This document shows positions 1 to 11,298 of a DNA stretch of 13,964 nucleotides, in pieces (the first letter of the stretch is position 1; each line of letters opens with the position of its first letter). The position numbers and the translations under genes are program-made. The stretch is from JAYGED01 sp046582565 (GTDB taxonomy: Bacteria; Pseudomonadota; Alphaproteobacteria; JAAXGF01), in the NCBI GenBank assembly GCA_046582565.1, contig JAYGED010000120.1, forward strand, positions 1 through 13,964. Direction: 5' to 3'. A model generated the notes under the pieces. The model was not told the DNA's origin. It was given only the letters and a program-made list of their open reading frames with translations, and did not search any database.

Positions 1-604
1 CGGGAATGTCCTGGACCTCAAACGACGCGCCCAGGCTCTCATCGTTCCACACGACCGCCTTCATCTCCACCAGGTCGATCACCCCGATGAATTCGGCTTC
101 GGACCCAAGCGGAAGCTGAGTGACCAGCGCAACCGCGCCGAGGCGGTCCTTGATCATCTCGACGCAGCGATAGAAATCGGCCCCGGTGCGGTCCATCTTG
201 TTGATGAAGCACATGCGCGGGACATTATATTTGTCGGCTTGGCGCCATACGGTTTCGGTCTGCGGCTCGACCCCGGCGACACTGTCGAAAACGGCGACCG
301 CGCCATCCAGCACGCGCAAGCTGCGTTCGACCTCGATGGTAAAGTCGACATGGCCGGGCGTGTCGATGATGTTGATGCGATGGTCGCGCCAGAAACACGT
401 GGTCGCGGCCGAGGTGATGGTAATGCCGCGTTCCTGCTCCTGCTCCATCCAGTCCATGGTGGCGGCGCCGTCATGGACCTCGCCAATCTTATAGGACCGG
501 CCGGTGTAATAGAGGATGCGCTCGGTCGTCGTCGTCTTACCGGCGTCGATATGCGCCATGATGCCGATATTGCGGTATCGGGCGAGTGGTGTTGTGCGAG
601 CCAT
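1..604 (-). CDS. fusA: Elongation factor G, N-terminal part (3' end outside window)
   Basis: EF-G is the translational GTPase that drives ribosomal translocation and, with RRF, ribosome recycling in the cytoplasm. The visible 201 codons are the start of the G domain: P-loop AHIDAGKTTTTE near residues 17-28, switch I RGITITSAATT, the G3 motif DTPGHVDF, and NKMD for guanine recognition, all intact. The ATG at 604-602 gives MARTTPLARYRNIGIMAHID, the usual EF-G start. Upstream Shine-Dalgarno pairing is weak (TTAGG about 11 nt from the ATG), so coupling to rpsG, which ends 32 nt earlier, may help initiation. It is the third gene of the rpsL-rpsG-fusA string. The gene is cut by the window edge; a full family member is about 690-700 residues. 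The identity is certain from the motifs; whether tuf follows, as is usual, cannot be seen. Confidence 0.97.
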   Translation of the reverse strand, partial: MARTTPLARYRNIGIMAHIDAGKTTTTERILYYTGRSYKIGEVHDGAATMDWMEQEQERGITITSAATTCFWRDHRINIIDTPGHVDFTIEVERSLRVLDGAVAVFDSVAGVEPQTETVWRQADKYNVPRMCFINKMDRTGADFYRCVEMIKDRLGAVALVTQLPLGSEAEFIGVIDLVEMKAVVWNDESLGASFEVQDIP

Positions 605-636
605 GATGAAGACTACCTAATATTCCAGGCCCGGCA

Positions 637-1107
637 CTACCAGCGGTAGTGCGAGAACGCCTTGTTGGCTTCGGCCATGCGATGGGTGTCTTCGCGCTTT
701 TTGACGGATGCGCCGCGGCCGTTGGCGGCGTCCATAAGCTCTCCGGCAAAGCGTTCGATCATGGTGTTCTCGCCCCGTTTGCGGCAAACCCCGATGATCC
801 AACGGATGGCCAGGGCCTGACGGCGCCCTGTGCGAACCTCGACGGGAATCTGATAGGTGGCGCCGCCAACCCGGCGGGACCGCACCTCGGTCATTGGTTT
901 TACGTTTTCGATGGCCTCGTGGAAGACCTTGAGCGGGTCGCCCCCGGAGCGGCTCTCGATGAGATCGAAAGCGCCATAGAGAATATTTTCGGCAACCGAC
1001 TTGCGGCCGGCGGTCATCAGCGAGTTCATGAACTTGCTGACCACCACATCGCCAAATTTGGGATCGGGTTGGATTTCGCGTTTTACAGCGGCGCGGCGGC
1101 GCGACAT
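637..1107 (-). CDS. rpsG: 30S ribosomal protein S7
   Basis: S7 is the primary binder of the 16S rRNA 3' major domain; it nucleates assembly of the 30S head and lies near the E site. The product is 156 residues, the standard bacterial length. It starts MSRRRAAVKREIQPDPKFGD, carries the conserved block VRSRRVGGATYQIPVEVR near residues 75-92, and ends FSHYRW, typical of the family. The frame stays open upstream to 1218, but that stretch is antisense-like relative to rpsL and lacks S7 character; the ATG at 1107-1105 follows AGAGGGAACC, a good ribosome binding site. Only 13 nt separate it from rpsL, so translation is probably coupled. In E. coli S7 represses its own operon through a roughly 100-nt rpsL-rpsG spacer; that spacer is absent here. 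Confidence 0.98.
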   Translation of the reverse strand: MSRRRAAVKREIQPDPKFGDVVVSKFMNSLMTAGRKSVAENILYGAFDLIESRSGGDPLKVFHEAIENVKPMTEVRSRRVGGATYQIPVEVRTGRRQALAIRWIIGVCRKRGENTMIERFAGELMDAANGRGASVKKREDTHRMAEANKAFSHYRW

Positions 1108-1120
1108 ATCTCGGTTCCCT

Positions 1121-1492
1121 CTACTTCGGCCGTTTAGTGCCGTATTTCGAACGGCGCTGGCGGCGGTCGGATACGCCCTGCGTATCCAGAACGCCGCGAA
1201 TGACATGGTATCGCACACCGGGCAAATCCTTGACGCGGCCCCCGCGGATCATCACAACCGAATGTTCCTGCAGGTTATGGCCCTCGCCGGGAATATAGCT
1301 GGTGACCTCAAAACCATTCGTCAGCCTGACACGCGCAACCTTACGAAGGGCCGAGTTCGGCTTCTTCGGTGTGGTTGTGTAAACGCGCACACAAACCCCA
1401 CGCTTCTGCGGACAAGCCTGCATGGCGGGGACCTTGGTGCGCACCACCGGGCGGGAGCGCGGCTTACGTATCAGCTGATTAATCGTCGGCAT
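1121..1492 (-). CDS. rpsL: 30S ribosomal protein S12
   Basis: S12 sits at the 30S decoding centre and controls accuracy; streptomycin resistance maps to it. The product is 123 residues, normal length, with MPTINQLIRK at the start, TPKKPNSALRK at 41-51, SYIPGEGHNLQEHS at 65-78, GGRVKDLPGVRYH at 84-96 and the terminal KYGTKRPK. The two lysines whose replacement gives streptomycin resistance in other species (K44 and K88 counting the initiator Met) are the sensitive-type residues. Asp89, in the position that RimO methylthiolates in some bacteria, is present. The ATG at 1492-1490 follows AAGGGAAG. It is the first gene of the str unit, preceded by its own promoter (1672-1700) and a leader of about 170 nt. 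Confidence 0.98.
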   Translation of the reverse strand: MPTINQLIRKPRSRPVVRTKVPAMQACPQKRGVCVRVYTTTPKKPNSALRKVARVRLTNGFEVTSYIPGEGHNLQEHSVVMIRGGRVKDLPGVRYHVIRGVLDTQGVSDRRQRRSKYGTKRPK

Positions 1493-1664
1493 ATATAACT
1501 TCCCTTGACCGCATCAAACGACACAACAAAGCGACAAATGCGCAAAAGAGAGCGCATTGCCTGTTGCAGGCTGGTTTCGCCGGCCCGTTCGGCATGGTCA
1601 AATGTTAAACCTATCGTCTCAGAAACCGTGTCTAGAAAACAACTCTACAACCAGCCCCAAAAGA
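1493..1664 (-). other. 5' leader of the rpsL-rpsG-fusA transcript
   Basis: This is the stretch between the likely transcription start (near 1664) and the rpsL ATG. It holds no convincing gene. The clearest structure is a 7-bp perfect hairpin, AATGCGC / GCGCATT around an 8-nt loop, at 1537-1558, about 45 nt upstream of the ATG. It has no following U-run, so it is not an obvious terminator. The extent of the leader depends on the promoter call and is inferred. Confidence 0.5.
1537..1558 (-). repeat. Hairpin in rpsL leader
   Basis: The arms at 1537-1543 and 1552-1558 are a perfect 7-bp inverted repeat (AATGCGC/GCGCATT) with an 8-nt loop. It could stabilise the leader or bind a ribosomal protein; no function is shown by the sequence alone. 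Confidence 0.55.
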
Positions 1665-1671
1665 CCGGCGG

Positions 1672-1700
1672 ATACTAGTTCTGCGCCTGCTAGCAGTCAA
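1672..1700 (-). promoter_or_regulatory. Sigma70-type promoter for the str unit (rpsL-rpsG-fusA)
   Basis: On the minus strand, TTGACT (1700-1695, five of six to the -35 consensus) is followed after exactly 17 bp by TAGTAT (1677-1672, four of six to the -10 consensus). The seven bases after the -10 are CCGCCGG, a fully GC discriminator of the kind associated with negative stringent control of translation genes. A-rich sequence lies upstream of the -35. It sits about 60 bp beyond the rpoC terminator and reads towards rpsL, where an independent promoter is needed. The call is by eye; no start site is known. Confidence 0.65.
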
Positions 1701-1759
1701 GCCAATTCGGCTATTGATTCCGAGGTTTTACCAGGTTTTTTTGAGACCCGTGAAACGCC

Positions 1760-1798
1760 AAAAAAAAGACCGGGGAAGGAGCATTGCACTCCCTCCCC
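1760..1798 (-). terminator. Rho-independent terminator after rpoC
   Basis: On the minus strand GGGGAGGGAG (1798-1789), a 7-nt loop TGCAATG and CTCCTTCCCC (1781-1772) form a 10-bp stem with one G-U pair. GGTC and then eight consecutive Ts (1767-1760) follow. The stem begins 29 nt after the rpoC stop. It ends the rpo transcript, at least partly separating it from the str genes. Confidence 0.9.
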
Positions 1799-1827
1799 AG
1801 AATTTTCATTTCTTGGCTCGGAATGGA

Positions 1828-6069
<4,242 letters not shown>

Positions 6070-6082
6070 CAACTCTCTCCTC

Positions 6083-6126
6083 TTCCCTCGATTGTGGGAA
6101 ACTTCATGGGCGCGGTGAAAGCGCCC
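6083..6126 (-). repeat. Tandem hairpins in the rpoB-rpoC spacer
   Basis: The 66-nt gap can form two short stems on the transcript. The first is GGGCGC / GCGCCC (6126-6121 with 6113-6108, 7-nt loop), immediately after the rpoB stop. The second is TTCCC / GGGAA (6100-6096 with 6087-6083, 8-nt loop), just before the rpoC ribosome binding site. Neither is followed by a U-run, so termination is not expected; mRNA stability or processing is more plausible. Confidence 0.55.
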
Positions 6127-6135
6127 GCTAAATCT

Positions 6136-9100
6136 TTAGCTCGACTGCTTGAGATCCACATTCAGACCCAGGGCGTGCAGTTCCTTGACGAGAACATTGA
6201 AGCTCTCGGGTATACCCGCTTCGAACGTATCTTCGCCCTTGACGATCGACTCGTAGACTTTCGTGCGGCCCGAAACATCGTCGGATTTCACCGTCAACAT
6301 TTCCTGCAACGTAAAGGCGGCGCCATAGGCTTCCAGAGCCCAGACTTCCATCTCGCCGAAACGCTGGCCGCCGAACTGCGCCTTGCCGCCAAGCGGCTGC
6401 TGGGTGACCAGGCTGTATGGCCCGATTGAACGCGCATGGATCTTGTCGTCGACCAAGTGATGCAGCTTGAGCATGTAGATATAGCCCACGGTGACCTGCC
6501 TAGCGAACGCTTCGCCGGTGCGACCGTCGATCAGGGTGACCTGTCCCGAGGCGTCGAGACCGGCGAGTTCGAGCATCTTTACGATGTCGTCCTCGTGGGC
6601 GCCGTCAAACACAGGCGTCGCCATGGGCACGCCATGGGTCAGCTTTTTGCCGACTTCGAGCAATTCCTCATCCGCCAGGCTGGACAGATTGCTGGTCTTC
6701 GGCGTGAGATCATAAATCTCACCCAAGCGCTTACGCATTTCCTTGCCGTTCGCGCCGCGCTTCATCTCGTCGACCAGTTCACCGATCTGGCGGCCAAGCA
6801 TGTGGGACGCCCAACCGAGGTGGGTCTCGAGAATTTGCCCGACATTCATTCGCGACGGAACGCCGAGCGGGTTGAGCACCACATCGACAGGCGTGCCATC
6901 TTCGAGATAAGGCATATCCTCGACCGGCACGATGCGCGAAATGACGCCCTTGTTGCCATGACGGCCGGCCATCTTGTCGCCCGATTGCAGCTTGCGCTTC
7001 ACGGCGATGAAGACCTTGACCATCTTGAGAACACCCGGCGGCAATTCCGCGCCGCGCTGGAGCTTCTCGACCTTATCATCGAAGCGGCTTTCGAGGCGCG
7101 CCAGGGCGGCATCGAAATGGCTCTTGAGGCGTTCGATCTCGGCCATGGTCTTCTTGTCCTTGAGGCCGATCTGCCACCATTGCCCATGGCTATATTCGGA
7201 TAGCAGAGCTTCGGTAATCTTCGCGTTGGCCGCCATGCCCTTGGGTCCGCTGGTCACCACCTTGCCAATCAACAAATCCTTGAGGGTTTCATAGATATGG
7301 CGCTCGATGATAACCAACTCGTCGTCACGGTCCTTGGCGAGATGCTCGATTTCCTCATGCTCGATAGCCAGGGCGCGTTCGTCCTGATCGATGCCACGCC
7401 GCGAGAACACACGAACCTCGACAATAGTTCCTGAGACGCCGGGCGGCAGTTTCAGGCTGGTGTCGCGCACGTCGGACGCTTTCTCACCGAAGATCGCCCG
7501 GAGCAGTTTTTCCTCCGGAGTCATCGGGCTTTCACCCTTGGGCGTTATCTTGCCGACCAGGATATCGCCGGGCTTAACCTCGGCGCCGATGTAGACGATG
7601 CCCGCCTCGTCGAGATTCTTGAGAGCTTCTTCGCCGACGTTGGGAATATCCCGGGTAATTTCTTCCTGGCCGAGCTTGGTATCGCGCGCCATGACTTCAA
7701 ATTCCTCGATATGGATCGAGGTAAAGACGTCGTCTTTGACGATGCGCTCGGAAATCAGGATCGAATCTTCGAAGTTGTACCCACCCCACGGCATGAAGGC
7801 GACCAGCACGTTGCGACCCAGGGCCAACTCGCCGGTATCGATGCTCGGGCCGTCGGCGATGATCTCGCCGGCGTCGACCAAATCGCCCACCTTCACCAGG
7901 GGACGCTGGTTGATGCAGGTATTCTGATTCGATCGCTGGAACTTCAGCAGATTATAAATATCGACGCCGAGTTGGCCTGAGGAATCCTGATCGGCGCGCA
8001 CCACGATACGCGTGGCATCCACCTGATCGACAATCCCGGTGCGGCGCGCGACAATACTGGCGCCGGAATCCCGGGCCACGGTCTCTTCCATGCCGGTGCC
8101 CACCAGGGGCGCTTCGGCGCGAACCAGAGGCACGGCTTGGCGCTGCATATTTGAACCCATCAACGCCCGGTTGGCGTCGTCGTTCTCAAGGAACGGTATG
8201 AGGGCGGCGGCCACGGACACAAGCTGCTTGGGCGAAACATCGATGAAATCGACCGCCTCAGGCGGCACCATTTCAAAATCGCCGTCGTGCCGGCAGCTCA
8301 CCAAATCCTGCGTGAGGTTACCCTTCGCGTTCTTGGTGGCGTTAGCCTGGGCAATGATGTATTTGCCCTCGTCCATGGCCGACAGATAAATAACCTCATC
8401 GCTGACCCGGCCCTTGACGACCCGGCTGTAAGGACTCTCGATGAAACCGTATTTGTTGACCTGGGCGTAGGTCGCCAGGCTGTTGATCAAGCCAATATTG
8501 GGACCTTCCGGAGTCTCGATCGGGCAGATACGGCCGTAATGGGTAGGATGCACATCGCGCACCTCGAAGCCCGCCCGCTCGCGAGTCAAGCCGCCCGGCC
8601 CGAGCGCCGATAAACGCCGCTTATGGGTGATCTCGGACAGGGGATTGGTCTGATCCATGAACTGGCTGAGCTGCGACGAGCCGAAGAACTCGCGCACCGC
8701 CGCCGCCGCCGGTTTGGCGTTGATCAGGTCATGCGGCATAACGCTGTCGATTTCGACCGAGCTCATACGCTCCCGGATCGCCCGCTCCATACGCAACAGG
8801 CCGACATGGTACTGGTTTTCCAGCAGCTCGCCGACCGAGCGCACACGGCGATTGCCCAAATGGTCAATATCGTCGATGTCTCCGCGTCCGTCCTTGAGAT
8901 TGACCAGGGTCATAACCACGGCCAGGATGTCTTCCTTGCGTAAGGTGCGGACTTCGTCGCCGGCATCAAGGTCGAGGCGGGCGTTGAGCTTAACCCGGCC
9001 CACCGACGACAGATCATAGCGATCCGCGTCAGAGAACAGCCCCCTAAACAAGGTCTCGGCGGTCTCAATGGTCGGCGGCTCGCCCGGGCGCATCACCCGA

Positions 9101-10224
9101 TAAATTTCGAGCAAGGCCTCGTTGCGGTTTGAGCATTTGTCGAGGGCCAGAGTATTGCGGATATAGGGGCCAACGGTGATTCCGTCGATCGCCAGGGTTG
9201 GTATTTGGGTGACCCCGGCCTCGACCAGCAACTCGATCAGCTCCGCGGTGACCTCGTCTCCCGCCTCGCAAAAAATCTCGGCGGTTTTCTCATTGATCAG
9301 ATCGCTGGCGATAAACCGGCCTTCCAGGGCCTCGGCGGGCACAAGCTGTTCGGTGATCTTGGATTCAACAAGCTTTTTGATCAGCCGAGGCGTCATCTTG
9401 GCACCGGAATCGGCAAGTTTCTTACCGTTCTTGGCGTCGACAAGGTCGCGCAGAAGCTTGGTTCCACGCGCGCGCTCGGCATCGAAAGGTGTACGCCAGC
9501 CTTTCTTATCAACGGTGTAGGTCACTGTACCGTAGAAGGTCTCGAAAATGTCCGTAGTAGTCATGTCTATGGCGTAGAGCAGGGTCGTCACCGGCAGCTT
9601 GCGGCGACGGTCAATGCGCACATAGACCAGATCCTTGGCGTCGAATTCAAAATCGAGCCATGAACCGCGATAGGGAATAACCCGCGCGGTGAACAGGAAT
9701 TTACCGGACGAGTGGGTCTTGCCTTTATCGTGATCGAAGAACGCGCCGGGAGAGCGATGCATTTGGCTGACAATAACGCGCTCGGTACCGTTGATAACAA
9801 AGGTGCCGTTCACCGTCATCAGAGGCATGTCGCCCATATAGACGTTCTGCTCCTTGATGTCGCGAACGTCGCGTTTCTTGATGTCTTCCTCGATATCGAA
9901 CACGATGAGCCTGAGCGTCACCTTGAGCGGCGCCGCGTAGGTCATGCCGCGCTGCTGGCATTCCTCCACATCATACTTCGGCTTTTCGAACTCGTAGCTC
10001 ACATAGTGAAGCTCTGCGCTGTCCGAGAAATCCTTGATCGGGAAAACCGATTTCAATACCGCCTGAACGCCGCGGTCCACCCGCTCTTCCGGCGGCGTAT
10101 CCATCTGCAAAAACTTTGCGTATGAACTCTTTTGCACTTCGATGAGATTCGGCATCGGCGCGACAGACGGGATACGGCTGAAAGTGCGGCGAGTGCGCTT
10201 GCGGCCCGAAAATTTATATGACAT
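6136..10224 (-). CDS. rpoB: DNA-directed RNA polymerase subunit beta
   Basis: The beta subunit forms half of the RNA polymerase catalytic cleft and is the rifampicin target. The product is 1362 residues, usual for the class, starting MSYKFSGRKRTRRTF at an ATG (10224-10222) preceded by AGGAA. The rifampicin-binding region begins F513-F514-G515 and is of sensitive type: Q521, D524, H534, R537 and S539 correspond to E. coli Q513, D516, H526, R529 and S531. One position, T526, differs from the asparagine in E. coli (N518). Catalytic-region residues are N817-F818-E819-D820 and the two lysines K1084 (GDK) and K1092 (GNK), with the normal spacing of eight. No intein or large insertion is present. 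It lies 117 nt after rplL in the same direction and shares a transcript with rpoC. Confidence 0.98.
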   Translation of the reverse strand: MSYKFSGRKRTRRTFSRIPSVAPMPNLIEVQKSSYAKFLQMDTPPEERVDRGVQAVLKSVFPIKDFSDSAELHYVSYEFEKPKYDVEECQQRGMTYAAPLKVTLRLIVFDIEEDIKKRDVRDIKEQNVYMGDMPLMTVNGTFVINGTERVIVSQMHRSPGAFFDHDKGKTHSSGKFLFTARVIPYRGSWLDFEFDAKDLVYVRIDRRRKLPVTTLLYAIDMTTTDIFETFYGTVTYTVDKKGWRTPFDAERARGTKLLRDLVDAKNGKKLADSGAKMTPRLIKKLVESKITEQLVPAEALEGRFIASDLINEKTAEIFCEAGDEVTAELIELLVEAGVTQIPTLAIDGITVGPYIRNTLALDKCSNRNEALLEIYRVMRPGEPPTIETAETLFRGLFSDADRYDLSSVGRVKLNARLDLDAGDEVRTLRKEDILAVVMTLVNLKDGRGDIDDIDHLGNRRVRSVGELLENQYHVGLLRMERAIRERMSSVEIDSVMPHDLINAKPAAAAVREFFGSSQLSQFMDQTNPLSEITHKRRLSALGPGGLTRERAGFEVRDVHPTHYGRICPIETPEGPNIGLINSLATYAQVNKYGFIESPYSRVVKGRVSDEVIYLSAMDEGKYIIAQANATKNAKGNLTQDLVSCRHDGDFEMVPPEAVDFIDVSPKQLVSVAAALIPFLENDDANRALMGSNMQRQAVPLVRAEAPLVGTGMEETVARDSGASIVARRTGIVDQVDATRIVVRADQDSSGQLGVDIYNLLKFQRSNQNTCINQRPLVKVGDLVDAGEIIADGPSIDTGELALGRNVLVAFMPWGGYNFEDSILISERIVKDDVFTSIHIEEFEVMARDTKLGQEEITRDIPNVGEEALKNLDEAGIVYIGAEVKPGDILVGKITPKGESPMTPEEKLLRAIFGEKASDVRDTSLKLPPGVSGTIVEVRVFSRRGIDQDERALAIEHEEIEHLAKDRDDELVIIERHIYETLKDLLIGKVVTSGPKGMAANAKITEALLSEYSHGQWWQIGLKDKKTMAEIERLKSHFDAALARLESRFDDKVEKLQRGAELPPGVLKMVKVFIAVKRKLQSGDKMAGRHGNKGVISRIVPVEDMPYLEDGTPVDVVLNPLGVPSRMNVGQILETHLGWASHMLGRQIGELVDEMKRGANGKEMRKRLGEIYDLTPKTSNLSSLADEELLEVGKKLTHGVPMATPVFDGAHEDDIVKMLELAGLDASGQVTLIDGRTGEAFARQVTVGYIYMLKLHHLVDDKIHARSIGPYSLVTQQPLGGKAQFGGQRFGEMEVWALEAYGAAFTLQEMLTVKSDDVSGRTKVYESIVKGEDTFEAGIPESFNVLVKELHALGLNVDLKQSS

Positions 10225-10239
10225 ACGAATTCCTAGACT

Positions 10240-10312
10240 GCTTGTCCGTTGTGCGAAGCGGCACGGATGCGCCGCATAAATCTAAAGTCACGGCGACGAT
10301 CACGGGACAAGC
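10240..10312 (-). repeat. Long-range inverted repeat in the rplL-rpoB spacer
   Basis: GCTTGTCC and GGACAAGC (10305-10312 and 10240-10247) are perfect 8-nt complements separated by 57 nt. Allowing one bulged base, the pairing extends by two more. Inside the loop, GCGGC and GCCGC can form a smaller stem. In E. coli the same spacer carries the attenuator and RNase III processing site that uncouple rplL from rpoB levels. By analogy this structure may be a processing or attenuation element; that is inference. Confidence 0.5.
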
Positions 10313-10341
10313 CGTAACCGCCGCCGTTAAACAATCGATAC

Positions 10342-10719
10342 TTACTTGACCTCGACCGTCGCGCCCGCGTCTTCGAGCTTCGTCTTGATGGTCTCGGCCT
10401 CGTCTTTTTCGATGCCTTCCTTGACCGGAGTCGGGGCCGCTTCGACAAGATCCTTCGCCTCCTTGAGGCCGAGCCCGGTAAGCGCGCGGACCTCCTTGAT
10501 GACGTTGATCTTCTTTTCGCCGTATGACGCCAGAATGACGGTGAATTCCGTCTGTTCCTCGGCCTCCGCCACATCACCGCCACCGCCGCCAACAGCGGCA
10601 ACAGCAACCGGTGCGGCGGCCGATACGCCCCATTTCTCTTCGAGCATCTTGCTCAGCTCGGCGGCCTCGAGAACACTCAGGGCCGAAAGGTCGTCTGCAA
10701 TCTTGGCTAAGTCAGCCAT
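10342..10719 (-). CDS. rplL: 50S ribosomal protein L7/L12
   Basis: L7/L12 is the multi-copy stalk protein that recruits and stimulates the translational GTPases (EF-Tu, EF-G, IF2, RF3). The product is 125 residues, normal length. Residues 1-32 are the N-terminal dimerisation and L10-binding helices. Residues 33-50 are a flexible Ala/Val/Gly hinge with a run of five glycines. Residues 57-125 are the globular C-terminal domain with KKINVIKEVRALTGLGLKEAKDLVE-type factor-binding helices (70-93). The ATG at 10719-10717 follows GAGGAG. It is 60 nt after rplJ, in the usual pair. L12 is needed in excess over L10, so strong independent initiation here makes sense. Confidence 0.98.
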   Translation of the reverse strand: MADLAKIADDLSALSVLEAAELSKMLEEKWGVSAAAPVAVAAVGGGGGDVAEAEEQTEFTVILASYGEKKINVIKEVRALTGLGLKEAKDLVEAAPTPVKEGIEKDEAETIKTKLEDAGATVEVK

Positions 10720-10779
10720 CTCTATCTCCTCGGTTAAAACGTCGTTGTGACTGGGTTAAAACTGGTATCCACACGGCCC

Positions 10780-11298
10780 TTAAGCCGCTTCTTCCTGAGC
10801 CGCACGTGCCGAAAGCAGGCGCGCCAATTGACCGGCGGGTGCTGCCAGCACGCCCGCGATCCTGGTCGCAGGCGTGTTGAGCATGCCGACAATTTTGCCG
10901 CGCAACTCGTCGAGTGAGGGAAGGCTTGCGAGTGCCTTGACGCCGTTTACGTCAAGCACGAGTTCGCCCATGCCGCCACCCAGGATTTCCAGCTTGTCGT
11001 TGGATTCAGCGTAAGCAACGGCCACTCTCGCCGCGGCAACCGGATCGTCCGAATAGGCAATCGCGGTCTGTCCTTTGAACAGATCGCTCAAGCTTTCGTA
11101 CGGCGTATCGCCGATCGCGCGCTGGGTCAGTCGGTTCTTGACCACCCGATAGGTTGCGTTCGACTCACTCATCCGGCGGCGCAGCTCCGTGGCCTCGCTA
11201 ACCGTCAGACCATTCTGATGGGTTACCACCACAAGGCCCGCATTGGCGAAGATGTCATGCAGATCAGCAATGATCTGCACTTTTTCATTACGCAGCAC
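10780..11298 (-). CDS. rplJ: 50S ribosomal protein L10
   Basis: L10 anchors L7/L12 dimers to the ribosome at the base of the stalk and, as the L10-L12 complex, represses translation of its own mRNA in many bacteria. The product is 172 residues, usual length. Residues 1-100 form the RNA-binding domain (GLVVVTHQNGLTV at 21-33, YRVVKNRL at 50-57). The segment from about 140 to the end is the Ala/Leu-rich helix that carries L12 dimers. The start is a GTG (11298-11296), with GGAG 7 nt upstream. There is no better ATG near it. The N-terminus MLRNEKVQIIADLHDIF aligns with the MDRAQKEELV-type start known in relatives. It is preceded by a 345-nt structured leader. Confidence 0.96.
   Translation of the reverse strand: MLRNEKVQIIADLHDIFANAGLVVVTHQNGLTVSEATELRRRMSESNATYRVVKNRLTQRAIGDTPYESLSDLFKGQTAIAYSDDPVAAARVAVAYAESNDKLEILGGGMGELVLDVNGVKALASLPSLDELRGKIVGMLNTPATRIAGVLAAPAGQLARLLSARAAQEEAA

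Noticed and set aside
1479..1595. Possible 38-codon upstream frame overlapping the rpsL start
   Set aside because: It begins at an ATG without a Shine-Dalgarno sequence and runs out of frame into rpsL. Nothing beyond chance supports translation.
1789..1815. The rpoC terminator working also on the plus strand
   Set aside because: On the plus strand the stem is followed by AGAATTTTCATTTC, a broken T-run, and there is no plus-strand gene to terminate.
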